A stretch of DNA of 64,000 bases from assembly GCA_963681505.1 (NCBI GenBank), contig OY811980.1:6829572-6893571 (forward strand), given 5' to 3'. This DNA is from Eunapius fragilis (Eukaryota; Porifera; Demospongiae; Spongillida; Spongillidae). Shown here in pieces: positions 9,999-22,700 of the stretch; the stretch's first letter is position 1; the number at the start of each line of letters is the position of its first letter. Below the pieces are notes generated by a model. It did no database searches and was not told where the DNA came from. It saw nothing but the letters and a program-made list of their open reading frames with translations. Made by a program: the position numbers and the translations under genes.

Positions 9999-11543
9999 AT
10001 GTCGCTTGCTGTACCAACGCAGTGTTTGAAGCCGTCTGAAAACCCGGCAACCGTCGTACATTGGTTCCGTATGGACTCTCTCCGCCTACACGACAACCCA
10101 GCTTTCAACTGCGCGGTCACCAGTGGACTAAGATTCAAGGCCATTTTTATCGTAGACCCATGGTTCAACGCAAGTTATAAAAACGGGCCGTCCGTCAACG
10201 TATGGCGTTTCCTCATCGAATCTCTCCACGACCTGGATAAAAAACTCCAGATGAAACCGTATCAGACTCGTCTCAACGTGTTCGTTGGTCAACCAACAGC
10301 CATCTTGCCCGAAATTTACCGTAAATGGAACGTGCAAAGACTCACTTTTCAGGCTTCACAAATAAGCTACGAGTCGAAGGAACACGACGAGGTTATCCAA
10401 CGTATCGCGACAGAACACGGCATAAAGGCTGTTCCCTTCTATTCTCACACGCTGTACAATCCTAATGACATTTTCATCTCTAACGGTGGGCGGGTACCTG
10501 TCTCGTACAAGGAATTTCGTCGACTCCTGCCAATAATAGGATGCCCCCAAGAACCCATTCCAGAACCAAATGCACTTTCTGTTTTGATGTCCAGTGGGAC
10601 CTTGAATAGCACGGATGAAGCTGAAGGTGAGATACCAACCCTGCAGAGTCTTGGGTTTGGACCAAGTGAAAAGTTGTACACCAATCACTGGGTGGGCGGG
10701 GGAAATGAAGCTCTGAGCAGGCTGTCCAAGTTCTGCTCTCACCGTACTTCTCTGTCAGGTGATCCCATTACGTGGCTAATGAACAAGGACTCTCTCAGTC
10801 CTTACATTCGGTTTGGATGTCTCTCTGTGCGTCAGCTGTTCAGCCATATCAAGCAGTTTGCTTCCATATCCCCGAAGGGACATGCATTGTTCGAGGAGTT
10901 GACCAAAAACCTTCTTCTTAGAGAGTTTGCCTTCCTTATGGGATACTTCACTCCAAACTTTGACCAGATGAGTGGCAATCCACTATGTATCCAGCTTCCC
11001 TGGGATGATAATCCACAATACCTTGAAGCATGGCGCCAAGGTCGGACTGGCTTCCCTTGGATTGATGCAGTCATTCGCCAGTGTCGCCAAGAAGGTTGGG
11101 CACACTTCTTGGGCCGTCAGAGCATTGCCGTCTTCTTGACACGAGGCTACTTGTGGCTGTCCTGGGTGTTGGGGAAGGAGTTTTTCCAGGAGTTTATGTT
11201 AGACTTTGAACAACCTCTCTCCTCTGTGTGCTGGATGCAGAGCTCTTGCAGTGGGTTCTTTTGTAACCAGATGGAGGGCTACAATCCATGTGTGATAGGC
11301 AAGCAGGTGGACATGGATGGCCAGTACATCAAGACCTATGTACCAGAGCTCCAGAGCTTTCCTGCTGAATACATCCACCAGCCGTGGAAGGCTCCTCTGT
11401 ACCTCCAGCAGGAAGCAGGCTGCATCATTGGTGTGGACTACCCTGAGCCAGTAGTTGATGTTTGCAACCAGGAGGAACTGTGCTGTAAACGCATTCAAGC
11501 CATCATGACTGCTTTGTATGAAATCTACGGCACTGGCCAGTGA
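9999..11543 (+). CDS. Cryptochrome/photolyase-family flavoprotein, copy 2 (intronless)
   Basis: Single open frame of 514 residues, paralogue of the gene at 2891-4459 in opposite orientation. It shares the Trp triad, the HFLGRQ motif in place of the (6-4) photolyase histidines, and the same C-terminus. The N-terminus differs (MSLAVPTQCLKPSENPATVV, shorter), as does the stretch of about residues 160-205. The flavin N5-facing position is Ser408 (Ala in copy 1). Long blocks elsewhere are almost identical between the copies, suggesting gene conversion. Likely light sensing rather than repair, by family knowledge; spectral properties cannot be read from sequence. The start is the first ATG, 24 bases after an upstream ATG in another frame. 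Confidence 0.93.
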   Translation: MSLAVPTQCLKPSENPATVVHWFRMDSLRLHDNPAFNCAVTSGLRFKAIFIVDPWFNASYKNGPSVNVWRFLIESLHDLDKKLQMKPYQTRLNVFVGQPTAILPEIYRKWNVQRLTFQASQISYESKEHDEVIQRIATEHGIKAVPFYSHTLYNPNDIFISNGGRVPVSYKEFRRLLPIIGCPQEPIPEPNALSVLMSSGTLNSTDEAEGEIPTLQSLGFGPSEKLYTNHWVGGGNEALSRLSKFCSHRTSLSGDPITWLMNKDSLSPYIRFGCLSVRQLFSHIKQFASISPKGHALFEELTKNLLLREFAFLMGYFTPNFDQMSGNPLCIQLPWDDNPQYLEAWRQGRTGFPWIDAVIRQCRQEGWAHFLGRQSIAVFLTRGYLWLSWVLGKEFFQEFMLDFEQPLSSVCWMQSSCSGFFCNQMEGYNPCVIGKQVDMDGQYIKTYVPELQSFPAEYIHQPWKAPLYLQQEAGCIIGVDYPEPVVDVCNQEELCCKRIQAIMTALYEIYGTGQ

Positions 11544-13187
11544 TGATATCATCATCTCTTTTCAACATTGCAGTAGACAATATATTTAGCATGCCTTCAC
11601 CCATGCTATTATTGCACTTAGTGAAGGTGGAGTTTTGGTAATTTTAGGAGGATGTTAAGCATCTGTGTCTGAAGGATGGACCCAGGATTTTGGGGTGAAG
11701 TGACACGCAAGGTTGCAGTGACATTAGTAAGCCTATTGGAATTAAGGCCATGTCCGTACTGGACTACCCATGTGTAGAAAAGCTTTAAGCTTGGACCACC
11801 CAGTACCAGTGAAGGTCTAAACGTTACTTCCGCATATCATATTCATTATAATATTCATTGATTTCATAGGCATACATTCATGAAGGGAACTCAGTTTTGT
11901 AAGACAGCATGAAATAATTACTAGTAACTAAGTTTTGTGACATAAGTCAATGCCACCGTGATAAAGAGGAGGCTAGACTTGCTTACAAGTTAATTTCATT
12001 ACAGCAACAAAAAAAAAAGCAGATCCATCACACTAAATATATAACACAACATAAATAGCTCCCATCTTAGTTTCGTCCCCATACCCAATATACGCAGCTG
12101 CGGGTGGCGCTACGTTTGTGAGCTAGAAACGGTGTTGGAGAGCGCCAACCAGGGCCGGCCTTAACGATAGGCAGACTAGGCAAATTCCTAGGGCCGCCAA
12201 CCTGTCATATGCTCATTAACACTCGCCGCTATATAATTTTGCGCATACTAACCAGCAAAACATCAACCAGTATGACTGCATGCATTTAACTTAATTCATT
12301 CCTCGCCTGAATCCCGTGTGTCAAAGGTTCTCTGTCACATGCAACCCTTTCACCATGCAGTCTAGCACCATTTCACCATGCAGTCTAGCACCATTTCATC
12401 ATGCAGTCTAGCACCATTTCTCTAGCCTGCTCTCCACGCGGAATTCTGCATTCTCCTCAGCAAGGTCAACCTTGATCCGTGACGTACATATACATTCTAA
12501 AAAAAATAAAAATGTCTGGCTCTAAATACGATTCTGGCACTGAAAAGAAAGAGAACTCGTGATAACTTTATGAAATCCCAGCATAGGATCGACTTTGAAA
12601 CATTTCAAGAGGTCTACTGCATGCTGACGAGGACTTGGAGGAGTTTGTATTGTGGTGCATAGTTTATGGTGTCAAAGTTGCTGACGGCAATGTATTGTGG
12701 CATGGTTTATCTGATAATAGCGTGAGATCAGTGGTACATGTATAATCTTTGTCTGATGTATTATATGGCTTCGCCAGATTTGAATTTTATGTTTTACTAG
12801 AACTAACGGTTGTTTAAATCACCTGTTCCAGGTCCAGGTCCAGGAGTCGCTCCACCTGCTCCACATCCAGGTCCAGCTCCACGTCCAGGTCCAGGAGTCG
12901 TTCCACGTCCACGTCTAGCTGCAGGATTAGCTCCACCTGTTCTACCTGCTGTATGTCCTGGATACAGCAGTATATCCTGGTCCAGAAGATGCATGACACG
13001 CTCCTGGGTTTTATTAGCTATAAATGAAATACTTGTACTTATTGTTAAATAGTAATACTGTGTGTTTTAATGGTACACCCACACCTCAAAAAATTGCATG
13101 GTCACGAGATTCTAGTCATTTGACATTCTTGCTACATGGGTATATAAGTTCAAGAACTAAATACAACACAAAAAAATGTAGAAACAA

Positions 13188-13433
13188 GTGATAAAAACAT
13201 TCTCTATGCGAGAATGTAGGAATCAAAGGCTGTGGTGTAAAAAGCAAGGGAACAAGGCTTGTGATTGAAAAGGAAAAAGGAAAATATTAGCACACACAGT
13301 TAAACATGATGACATGCTGCTAGTATAGGTCTATTTCCTTTTCAATCACAAGCCTTGTTTCCTTGCTTTTTACCCCACCGCCTTTGATTCCTATATACCA
13401 CCTACCTTCTCGCATAGAGAATATTTTTATCAC
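13188..13433. mobile_element. Fold-back element with ~90-bp inverted arms
   Basis: The left arm (13188-13280) and right arm (13332-13433) are imperfect inverse complements over about 90 bp, including 'attctctatgcgagaa' and 'caatcacaagccttg'. The 50-bp centre is unique. The outer parts match the tails of the elements at 1562 and 39112, so all three belong to one family. No coding capacity. Confidence 0.75.
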
Positions 13434-13500
13434 TGGTAGGGATTCAAATGTGATGCATTTTTATAACAAAATTTTATGGTCCCTAGCTTGATCCGAATAT

Positions 13501-13791
13501 CGGACGTTTTATGACAAAACCAGGCTTGTCAATAAAACCAATGTCAATTTCAATCCCACATATCTTCCGAGCTGAGCCACCCACGTCCTTCCCATTATCA
13601 GAACTTATTGCCACATCAGTTGAGTATTTAATCCTGTTTTTACACACTATGAACCCTTTACATCCGTCCATGCCAACTGCTGTGGCTGTAAATATTAAGG
13701 ACGTGGGTCGTTTAGCATGATATGTGGGTTTGAAACTGACAGTGGTTTTATTGAAAAAAGCACAAGCCTGGCTTTGTCATAAAACGTCCCG
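13501..13791. mobile_element. MITE with long terminal inverted repeats
   Basis: The left end (13501, 'cggacgttttatgacaaaac') and right end (to 13791) are inverse repeats extending inward for roughly 60-90 bp with some indels ('caataaaaccaatgtcaatt' against its inverse near 13735). It is unrelated in sequence to the MITE at 573. Target duplication not clear. Confidence 0.7.
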
Positions 13792-14067
13792 TAATTATGA
13801 GGTCGAGGCAGCGAAAAGGGCATATCATAAAAATTTTTCAAGTTGACGCGTGCGATTAAAATGTACGCGTAATTAGAAATTCAGGCCACTGTAACTCCAT
13901 GATTGACAGACTAATTTCCAGTGCGTAAGAAAGAAGTTGTAGAGGACATAAGAATATGAAACCTTGAAAAAATATGCACTAGCGCTGCCTATCCCAAATT
14001 ATTGTACTCAATTTTAAAATTAAAAATAATTATTGCGTTCACATCATTCTATCTATTTAAAGGAAAA

Positions 14068-17000
14068 ATGGCTGCAAGGAAAGTGTATGTTGTCGGAGTC
14101 GGAATGACAAAGGTAGGATAGTGGCAAACTATTGGGTTGTGATATGCTTGTGAGAACGCCATTCTTGCACAGTTCGAAAAGCCCGGTAGCAGGGATGACT
14201 TTGACTACCCAGATATGGCCAAGGAAGCCAGTACGTACACTATATATTTTTACTGTAATGGTTTGTTATCCCCACACCTAACGCATCCTTCTGCAGCCAC
14301 TAAGGCTCTGAAGGATGCAGGAATACCATATTCTGATGTAGAGCAAGCCGTGGTGGGCTACGTATACGGTGAGTTGATTTTTGCGTGTTCTCTTAGCCTC
14401 GCAAGCCGTCTTACATGTCCTCAGGTGATTCCACGTGCGGCCAAAGAGCTGTTTATGAACTAGGACTGACTGGTATACCTGTTTATAACGTAAGTTTTTA
14501 AAAATTACTAATTTGTATTTTAGAGATACAGAGATGTCCAATATTAGCACGTGTTACATGTACACCGTGCTCACCCTCCCCTACCCTTTTCATCACCTTC
14601 TCCTTGCCCATTCCTCTTCCTCCCTCCTCCCCCTCTTCCCCCCCTCCCCTCCTCCTCCTCCAACAGGTAAACAATAACTGCTCCACTGGTTCTACTGCTC
14701 TGCTTCTCGCCAAGCAGATGGTTGAGGGAGGAACCTCCCACTGTGTGCTGGCACTTGGCTTTGAGAAGATGGCCAAAGGTTCTCTAAAGGCTTCGGTGCG
14801 CTACAAGGCCACACCCTAACAGAATTAATAAACTAACAAGGATTACCCCCTCTCCCTCCCCTCCCACCCTCCCCCTTTGCACCTCTGCCTTTCAGTACAC
14901 TGACAGAGCCAACCCTGTTGAGAAGCATGTAGCTGTGATGGCAGAAAAGTACGGCATAGCTCCCTCACCCATCACTCCTCAAATGTTTGCCAGTGCTGGA
15001 AAGGAGCACATGGAGAAATATGGTCAGCCATATTAAGACACAGCACACACACAGCACACAAAGCCATCTCCACAACACGTGTACATGTGGACATGTTTGC
15101 ACCACACTTCTGTGCACGGAAAAACACACCACACAAATGCACCATACCCAACCATACCCTCACCACATGACACCATACCCTCACCACATGTACACCATAC
15201 CCACACCACATGTACACCATACCCTCACCACATGTACACCATACCCACACCACATGTGCACCATACCCTCAACACATGTACACTGTACCCACACCACATG
15301 TACACCATACCCTCACCACATGTACACCATACCCTCACCACATGTACACCATACCCTCACCACATGTACACCATACCCTCACCACATGTACACCATACCC
15401 TCACCACATGTACACTGTATCCACACCACATGTACACCATACCCTCACCACATGTACACCATACCCTCACCACATGTACACCATACCCTCACCACATGTA
15501 CACCATACCCTCACCACATGTACACCATACCCTCACCACATGTACATCATAATAGCCATCTTCTCCTCACAGGAACCAAGCCAGAGCATTTTGCAAAGAT
15601 TGCATGGAAGAATCATCGCCATTCTGTCAACAATCCGTATGTGTGCATGTTTGTAGTTGTGTGCTGTTGTCCACCTCATATCTGGTACGTGTACGTATCT
15701 GGTACATGTGTGGCATTATGTACAATGTATTATACATCATTGCATTGTAGTAAGCATGAAGTTGTTTGCTGCAAGGAGCATTTACTGAGGAGTATGTCCT
15801 GAGCGGGGGTGGGGCAGTATGTACAGAGAGGGGGTGTGGCAGTATGTCCTGAGCGGGGGTATGGCAGTATGTACAGAGAGGGGTGGGGCAGTATGTACAG
15901 AGAGGGGTGGGGCAGTATGTACAGAGAGGGGTGGGGCAGTATGTACAGAGTGGGGGTGTGGCAGTTGTGTAGAGAGGGGTGGGGCAGTATGTACTGAGAG
16001 GTGGTACTGTATTGAAATAAATACAGTCCCGTGTTTCGTGCCTTTGTATGTATGAGGACCTCAAACCTGTTACGCAGGAACTCTCAGTTCAGAGATGAGT
16101 ACTCCTTGGAGCAGATACTGAAGTCACGAATGGTCCATGAACCTATGACCATGCTCCAGTGTTGGTAAAGCCATCTCTCCTTGTGCACTTGTGGTGTGGT
16201 TGTGTGCGTGTGTGTCTGTGTATGTGTCTCTGTGTGTGCATGTGTGTGATGTACTAGAGAGAACATGTACTTACAGCGCTGTGATTTCATTTCATGGAGG
16301 ACCACACGTGCTTTTCCCCATGATCTATTTAATCCAACCCTCCCTCCCCATCACCAATCCTCCACATTGCACTCTGATATTGCACACATGCACGCATGCA
16401 CACATATGCACATGCACACATACACACATGCACACATACGCACATGCACACGCACAAACACACGTGTGCACATGCTGTCGATGTACTGCTCGTGCCTTGT
16501 GTTTGCGTGTCCAGCCCAACGTCAGATGGTAGCGCAGCCGCTGTTGTGTGCAGTGAAGAGTTTGTTAAGAGACATGGGCTGGAGGGACAGGCAGTGGAGA
16601 TTGTTGCCATGGAGATGGTCACTGATCTGCCCAGTACATTCAATGGGGAGAGCTGTATGAAAATGGTGGGTGGTGTGTGATGGTGAGGTGGGTGATGTGT
16701 GATGGATGGTGAGGTGGGTGGTGTGTGGAGGTGGGTGGTGTGTGATAGTGAGGTGGGTGGTGTGTGATGGTGAGGTGGGTGGTGTGTGATGATGAGGGGG
16801 TGGTGGGTGGTGAGGTGTGTGGTGTGTGGGTGGTGATTGATGGTGTTTGTGTGCTGGTGAGCTAATGTGTGTGACTCATATGGAGCGGAGTGGTGTAGCC
16901 TTGTGTGATATTACTATGTCATGGCACCAAGCTGAGTACCCCCATCTTTAGCAAGGTTTGCATCCACCCACCCACCCACCCATGTGGCACTGTACAGGGT

Positions 17001-17580
17001 CGTAGCTATAGGTCCTGTGCACGGTTTTAACCAGACTACTTTTTAAATTAATAATAATGGAAGCATATGCGCATCAAAAACATTAGCAATGTACATATGT
17101 AGCCGTAGCGATATGCATGAAAATAAATGCATTGTGATTGCATGACCCCCCCCACCCCGCTCATTGAAGTCATAACTGGACCGCCTATTATAGTACGCAG
17201 CTATGACTCTGCTGTACATTTGTACATGTAGTGTTTCAATATTATCAGTACGATACAAAGGTAGGGATAGATTTTATGCATGTTTGTGTATGTGTGTGTG
17301 TATATGTATGTGTGCATACTTGTATATATTTGTGTCTGGTGTCCATTCTTTTTGATGGGTGTCTTTTTATTTTAGGTTGGTTATGATGTCACAAAGACAG
17401 CTGCTGAACGTGTGTTCAAGAAGTCTGGCTACAAGCCACAGGATGTCCAGGTCATTGAGCTCCACGACTGCTTCTCTGCCAACGAGCTCATCACGTACGA
17501 GGCGCTAGGCCTTTGTGCTCCAGGTACATCGGCAACCGTGGGCATTAAGGGACAGATACCTTTAGAGTGTTCATTATATC

Positions 17581-17618
<38 letters not shown>

Positions 17619-18679
17619 GGTAAGGCTGGCGAGATGATAGATCGCGGAGACAACACCTACGGAGGAAAATACGTTGTGAACCCGAGTGGCGGACTTATAT
17701 CCAAAGGTCACCCTTTGGGAGCGACCGGCCTTGCTCAGTGCGCTGAACTCTGCTGGCAGCTGAGAGGTGTGGCTGAAAAGAGGCAGGTTCCTGGCGCGAA
17801 GCTCGCCCTGCAGCACAACTTGGGGCTTGGCGGGGCGGCGGTCGTTGGTCTTTACAGGCTCGGATTTCCAGACCGCGCGCGCAGGTGGGTGTGGCTTGTG
17901 GGGAGATTTCGTGCGTGGACTGTTTGGGATATGAGTACCGGGCGAGCGAGCAATGGGTGAGTGGATGGGGTGGGTGGGAGTTAGTTACACAAACAGACAA
18001 CGAAAGGGGATAATAGTTGTGCTTGTTGAACGCTATGAGTCAGTGGAGATAAAATGGCATCTTTAGGGTAGGCATACGAGAACTCATTGTATTTATCTGC
18101 CACCTGTTTCGCCCATAAAGGGTCGGGTTGTCGATGGCTGCAACAGCCGGAGGAGCAAAGCTTAAAAGCGAAGCTATCCTCTCGCTGATTGAGGATAGGG
18201 TGAAGAAGGTATGGCAGCCATCATTTCAAGGCGATGTTTATCCATATCCCCCGCGGTACGCGCCGTATCGTAGGAGGGAGCCGAATTGGTCAAAAAAGTT
18301 AAGGCAAGTTTCGTTCTGAAGATCACGGGCTCTGACGGTGTGGTCAATGAGTATGTGGTGGACCTTAAAGAAGGTGGCGGCTCATTTACGAAGGGTCCAG
18401 GTATGTGCGACAACGCTTTTTAGCGGTCAATAACGTTTGTGTTTGCATCATCTCAGGGAAGGGAGACGTTACCATCTCCATGAGCGACGATGACTTTACT
18501 GACTTGGCCACGGGGAAGTTGAATGCGCAGAAGGTATAGGTTGTGTTGCTCTCTTTGCTGCGTTGTGACGGGTACGTGGCTAGGCCTTCTTTGCAGGGAA
18601 ATTGAAGTTGGCAGGAAATACGGCTGCAGCCATGAAGCTGCAAACGATTATGCCGTCGCCAGTTAAAGCCAAGTTGTAG
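14068..18679 (+). CDS. SCP2: SCPx: peroxisomal 3-ketoacyl-CoA thiolase fused to SCP2 domain
   Basis: Fifteen exons join in phase to 532 codons (human SCPx is 547): 14068-14112, 14173-14230, 14297-14368, 14425-14489, 14667-14795, 14896-15022, 15573-15636, 16078-16164, 16515-16665, 17376-17523, 17620-17884, 18121-18208, 18274-18400, 18457-18533, 18584-18679. The thiolase part carries the active-site Cys in [11 protein letters not shown], the ELHDCFS motif and the [17 protein letters not shown] signature. From exon 12 the C-terminal SCP2 lipid-binding domain follows ([14 protein letters not shown]). The enzyme cleaves branched 3-oxoacyl-CoA in peroxisomal beta-oxidation of branched fatty acids and sterol side chains. 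It ends in AKL, a peroxisomal targeting (PTS1) tripeptide. Several introns are minisatellites. A dead inverted copy lies upstream at 7855-9728. DNAI3 starts only 114 bp downstream. Confidence 0.97.
15130..15552. repeat. 21-bp minisatellite in SCP2 intron 6
   Basis: About 20 units of 'ctcaccacatgtacaccata' type fill the intron up to 20 bases before exon 7. Homologous to the array at 8160-8670. Confidence 0.95.
15798..16000. repeat. ~23-bp minisatellite in SCP2 intron 7
   Basis: About nine units of 'ggtggggcagtatgtacaga' type with variants. The inverted pseudogene joins the cryptochrome fragment inside this repeat family (about 7855). Confidence 0.9.
16666..16850 (+). repeat. GTGGGT-bearing minisatellite starting at the exon 9 donor
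   Basis: Units of about 22 bp ('gtgggtggtgtgtgatggtgag') begin exactly at the splice donor of SCP2 exon 9, so the donor hexamer GTGGGT, usually after GAG, recurs about six times in tandem. Confidence 0.85.
17586..17617 (+). repeat. (CA)n directly before SCP2 exon 11 acceptor
   Basis: The CA array runs into the acceptor 'acacaaag|GT' at 17619, so the exon is spliced without a normal pyrimidine tract. Confidence 0.9.
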
Positions 18680-18793
18680 GGACACGAAAGAGAAAGATGC
18701 TGCTTTATATTTATAATGGATGTGTGTATTTTTTATTATTAAAATTCGACACTCGTTACCATTGACAACAAAAGGGCGGTAAACCCCCCCAAA

Positions 18794-19710
18794 ATGCCTG
18801 AATCAAATGGTGAAGTAGGAAAAGTTACAGTCCCGGATGGCATCGTTCCTTTGTTCTTCTCAACATCCAGCCAACAGATATTCGAGTGTGTTGTAGATGT
18901 TCATATAACAAAAGAAAATCGACACAAATTGATTCCGAAAGCAAAGATTCTAGACGACCTAAAGAACAGGGCTGCTGTATCGGACTTTTCTCCCATTAAG
19001 CAAAAACTTTCGGTGAGGGCATGACTCCAAATGCAATTTATTTAGTGCGACACCTAGCGAATATCGATGCACTTATATACTCCAGGACTACTCGGGGGAT
19101 GAAATACTGTTAGTATATGATTATGACTTCTTATACGGAGAGAATTTCTATGTATGCGTCACAGAGGAAGCCAAGGCGCTGATTCTAAATGTCGGTGCAT
19201 TGGGTAACAACATTTTTTGGCACACATGTACAATACTGATATCGTCACCAGCCTCCAGTGAAGGCAGAAGAGGCTGCCCAAAAGAAGGAGGAGGAAGAGG
19301 AGGACACACCTGAACAGATACCCGTGACCCCTGTACCAAGGGAGTGGCAGTCTCATGGCTCAGATCTGGAGGTGCAGGAAGGTTACATACAGAGAACAAG
19401 GCCACTGGTACGTGATTGAAGACTATTTGCATGGAGACATGTAATGAAATGGTTTGCCACATATATGCATGTATGTTCTCATGCAGCATGGTGTTAGCAG
19501 CGTGATCATGTCATCTCTGTCCTTAACTGCTACCTATTTAATTTCCCATTCAGTTCCACTATGTGTTGTCCAAGAAGAGGCGGCTATTCTGTTTGCCCTG
19601 TGCACTGTCAGATAGCAATGCAGTGGACCGTGTTGAGGGACATGTTGATATTTTGTCCCACGAGGAGGAAGCCTTTAACGTGAAGAGAATGGAGGCAGAT
19701 TTTGGTGTGC

Positions 19711-19762
<52 letters not shown>

Positions 19763-22700
19763 ACAATATGCATTTAATGTGTGCGTGTGCCTCTTTTTAG
19801 ACATTTGTAGAGACAACAGATGCTGAATGTCAACCAGAATGGTGGGTACATTCCAACTTGTCGCATCCCTACCCTCACACCCACCCTCATCACCTACCCT
19901 CATCACCTACTCTCACCACCTACCCTCCTCATCTACCCTCACACCTACCCTCATCACCTACTTTCACCACCTACTCTCACACCTACCCTCACCACCTACC
20001 CTCACCACCTACTCTCACCACCTACTCTCACACCTACCCTCACCACCTCACCTCCTACACTTACCCTCACCACCTACCCTCACCACCTACTCTCACCACC
20101 TACCCTCACACCTACCCTCATCACCTACCTTCACCACCTACCCTCACCACCTACCCTCACACCTACCCTCACACCCACCCTCATCACCTACCCTCATCAC
20201 CTACCCTCATCACCTCACCTCCTACACCTCTTAAGGATGAGTCACCACAACGTTGCTGTGCAGTACACTCCGCAAAGCTTGTCTGGGGAGGAGGCAGCGA
20301 GGCTTCAGGAGGGAGAGGGAATGGCGACATTTCTAAAGAAATTTTGTCCCAGGTGCAGTGTGTGGTAGGATAGGAGCTTTATCTGTGTGTATGTGATATG
20401 TGTGTGTGTGTGTGTGTGTGTGAGTGTGTGGGTATGTGGGTGTTGCATGGTGTGTGTTTACATGTGTGTGTGTGCATTGCAGGGTTGAGCTCAGCCTGCA
20501 ACAGAATGAGATCATGAACCTGTTTGTTGATGACTACAAGAACCTGCCTGACACTAACTGGATCACAGGGAACAAGTCAGACAGCAGCCTGAATGTGAGT
20601 GTCCCTTTGCCCCACACCAGCGGCAGCTGTTGGAGCACTTTGTGGCCTGTCCCCTTTCATAGGAGTACCAGTCATTTACCGACTGGCAGTTCTGTGAGAA
20701 CAAGATGATAACCTATATTGACTGGCACCCCACCCACAAAGGTTGGTGGTGATTTGGATATGTGGGACTTTTACCACTACTAGTACTTCATCTCTGCTGG
20801 CACGTGTATTTACATACCTTTATATAACCACTTACATCATGCCCATAACCTCATCCTCTCTCATCACTCCGTTGTTATCACACCACCTCCATCACCATCG
20901 CCTCCTCACCTCGTCATCCCTCTCTCACCTCACCACCCTCACTTCACCACCCTCACCTCACCACCCTCACCTCACCACCCTCACCTCGCCACTCTCACCT
21001 CACCATCACGGCATCACCTACCTCACTTTACCGTCCTCATTCCATCACTTTCCTCACTTCACCATCACCTCCCTCCATCTTTACTCTCCCTCCCCACCAT
21101 TACCTTAACCCTCCCACCCTCACAGGTATAATAGCAGTGTCTTGTGGACACAAGCATTCCTTTGATGAAGGGGTGGAGCTACACGCAAAGACCAATGTCT
21201 CCCTACACCTGATCCTTCTGTGGAGTTTTGCAGACCCCATACATCCTCAGGTATAGCAGACCCCATACATCCTCAGGTATAGCAGACCCCCATACATCCT
21301 CAGGTATAGCAGACCCCCATACATCCTCAGGTATAGCAGACCCCCATACATCCTCAGGTATAGCAGACCCCATACATCCTCAGGTATAGCAGACCCCATA
21401 CATCCTCAGGTATAGCAGACCCCATACATCCTCAGGTATAGCAGACCCCATACATCCTCAGGTATAGCAGACCCCCATACATCCTCAGGTATAGCAGACC
21501 CCATACATCCTCAGGTATAGCAGACCCCATACATCCTCAGGTATAGCAGACCCCCATACATCCTCAGGTATAGCAGACCCCCATACATCCTCAGGTATAG
21601 CAGACCCCATACATCCTCAGGTATAGCAGACCCCATACATCCTCAGGTATAGCAGACCCCATACATCCTCAGGTATAGCAGACCCCATACATCCTCAGGT
21701 ATAGCAGACCCCCATACATCCTCAGGTATAGCAGACCCCCATACATCCTCAGGTATAGCAGACCCCATACATCCTCAGGTATAGCAGGCCCCATACATCC
21801 TCAGGTATAGCAGACCCCATACATCCTCAGGTATAGCAGACCCCATACATCCTCAGGTATAGCAGACCCCATACATCCTCAGGTATAGCAGACCCCCATA
21901 CATCCTCAGGTATAGCAGACCCCCATACATCCTCAGGTATAGCAGACCCCATACATCCTCAGGTATAGCAGACCCCCATACATCCTCAGGTATAAGTTGT
22001 ATTGGAGCACATGAGCGCAATGCAGGCTTTATCAATGTTTAGCTCTGTCTCACCTGATATAGTGGTCTGTGCCACTGTTGGTTAAGGCTATGAAAATGGA
22101 TGTGACAGCTTTGGCATAGAGTTGCGTACATAACCATACAACTAGTATACCCACCTGATCAATAAAATAAACTACGGCTGATCCTTGGACTTATCTCTAT
22201 ATTTCATACTGACCACACCCCTACCTCCACACCACTTAGCGGGTTGCAAATGTGTACTTAATCAACGTTATCTGTATGTACAGCAACAACTTTGCTTCTC
22301 TGAAGTAATGAAGTCTGCATATACATGCATGTGTGCACCTGCCTTCCCTCTCTCCTTTCCCTTCCCCCCCCCCCCTCCCACCTACCCTCCCTCTCACCCA
22401 CCTCTCATTACTCTTCATTTTCAGCTCTTTCTGGAAGCCCCTGATGATGTCATGTGTTTCAAGTTCAATCCTTCAAACCCAAATCAGATTGTTGGTGGAT
22501 GTGTTAATGGGCAGGTGAGGGTATGGGGGGAAATCCCTAGGTTTCCGATTTAATCTGTTGGCATGGGGTTTCCCCCTCTCCATGCCCCCCCCCCCCCCCC
22601 CTTCTAGATTGTTCTGTGGGACATTGATGAGTACGAGGACAGGATACAGGTCAACAAGGGACAGGAGGGGGAGAGAACAGTGCCTGCCCATTTGGTGACC

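Larger units (their letters stand above)
11544..14067. other. 2.5-kb intergenic region with transposon remnants
   Basis: No gene recognised. It holds three tandem copies of 'tttcaccatgcagtctagca' (about 12349-12420), a 6-bp based 'ccaggt' low-complexity stretch (12826-12960) whose Pro/Gly-rich frame I do not regard as a gene, a fold-back element and a MITE (listed separately). The 'agggccggcc...cctagggcc' segment at about 12150-12205 also looks like transposon end sequence. Confidence 0.6.

Noticed and set aside
12810-13052. Collagen-like Pro/Gly-rich open frame
   Set aside because: Built on a 6-bp 'ccaggt' repeat, no flanking gene structure; the other frames are equally low-complexity.
21231-21995. 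Regular array resembling a CRISPR
   Set aside because: Units are contiguous with no unique spacers, lie in an animal intron and start with an exon end; no cas genes.
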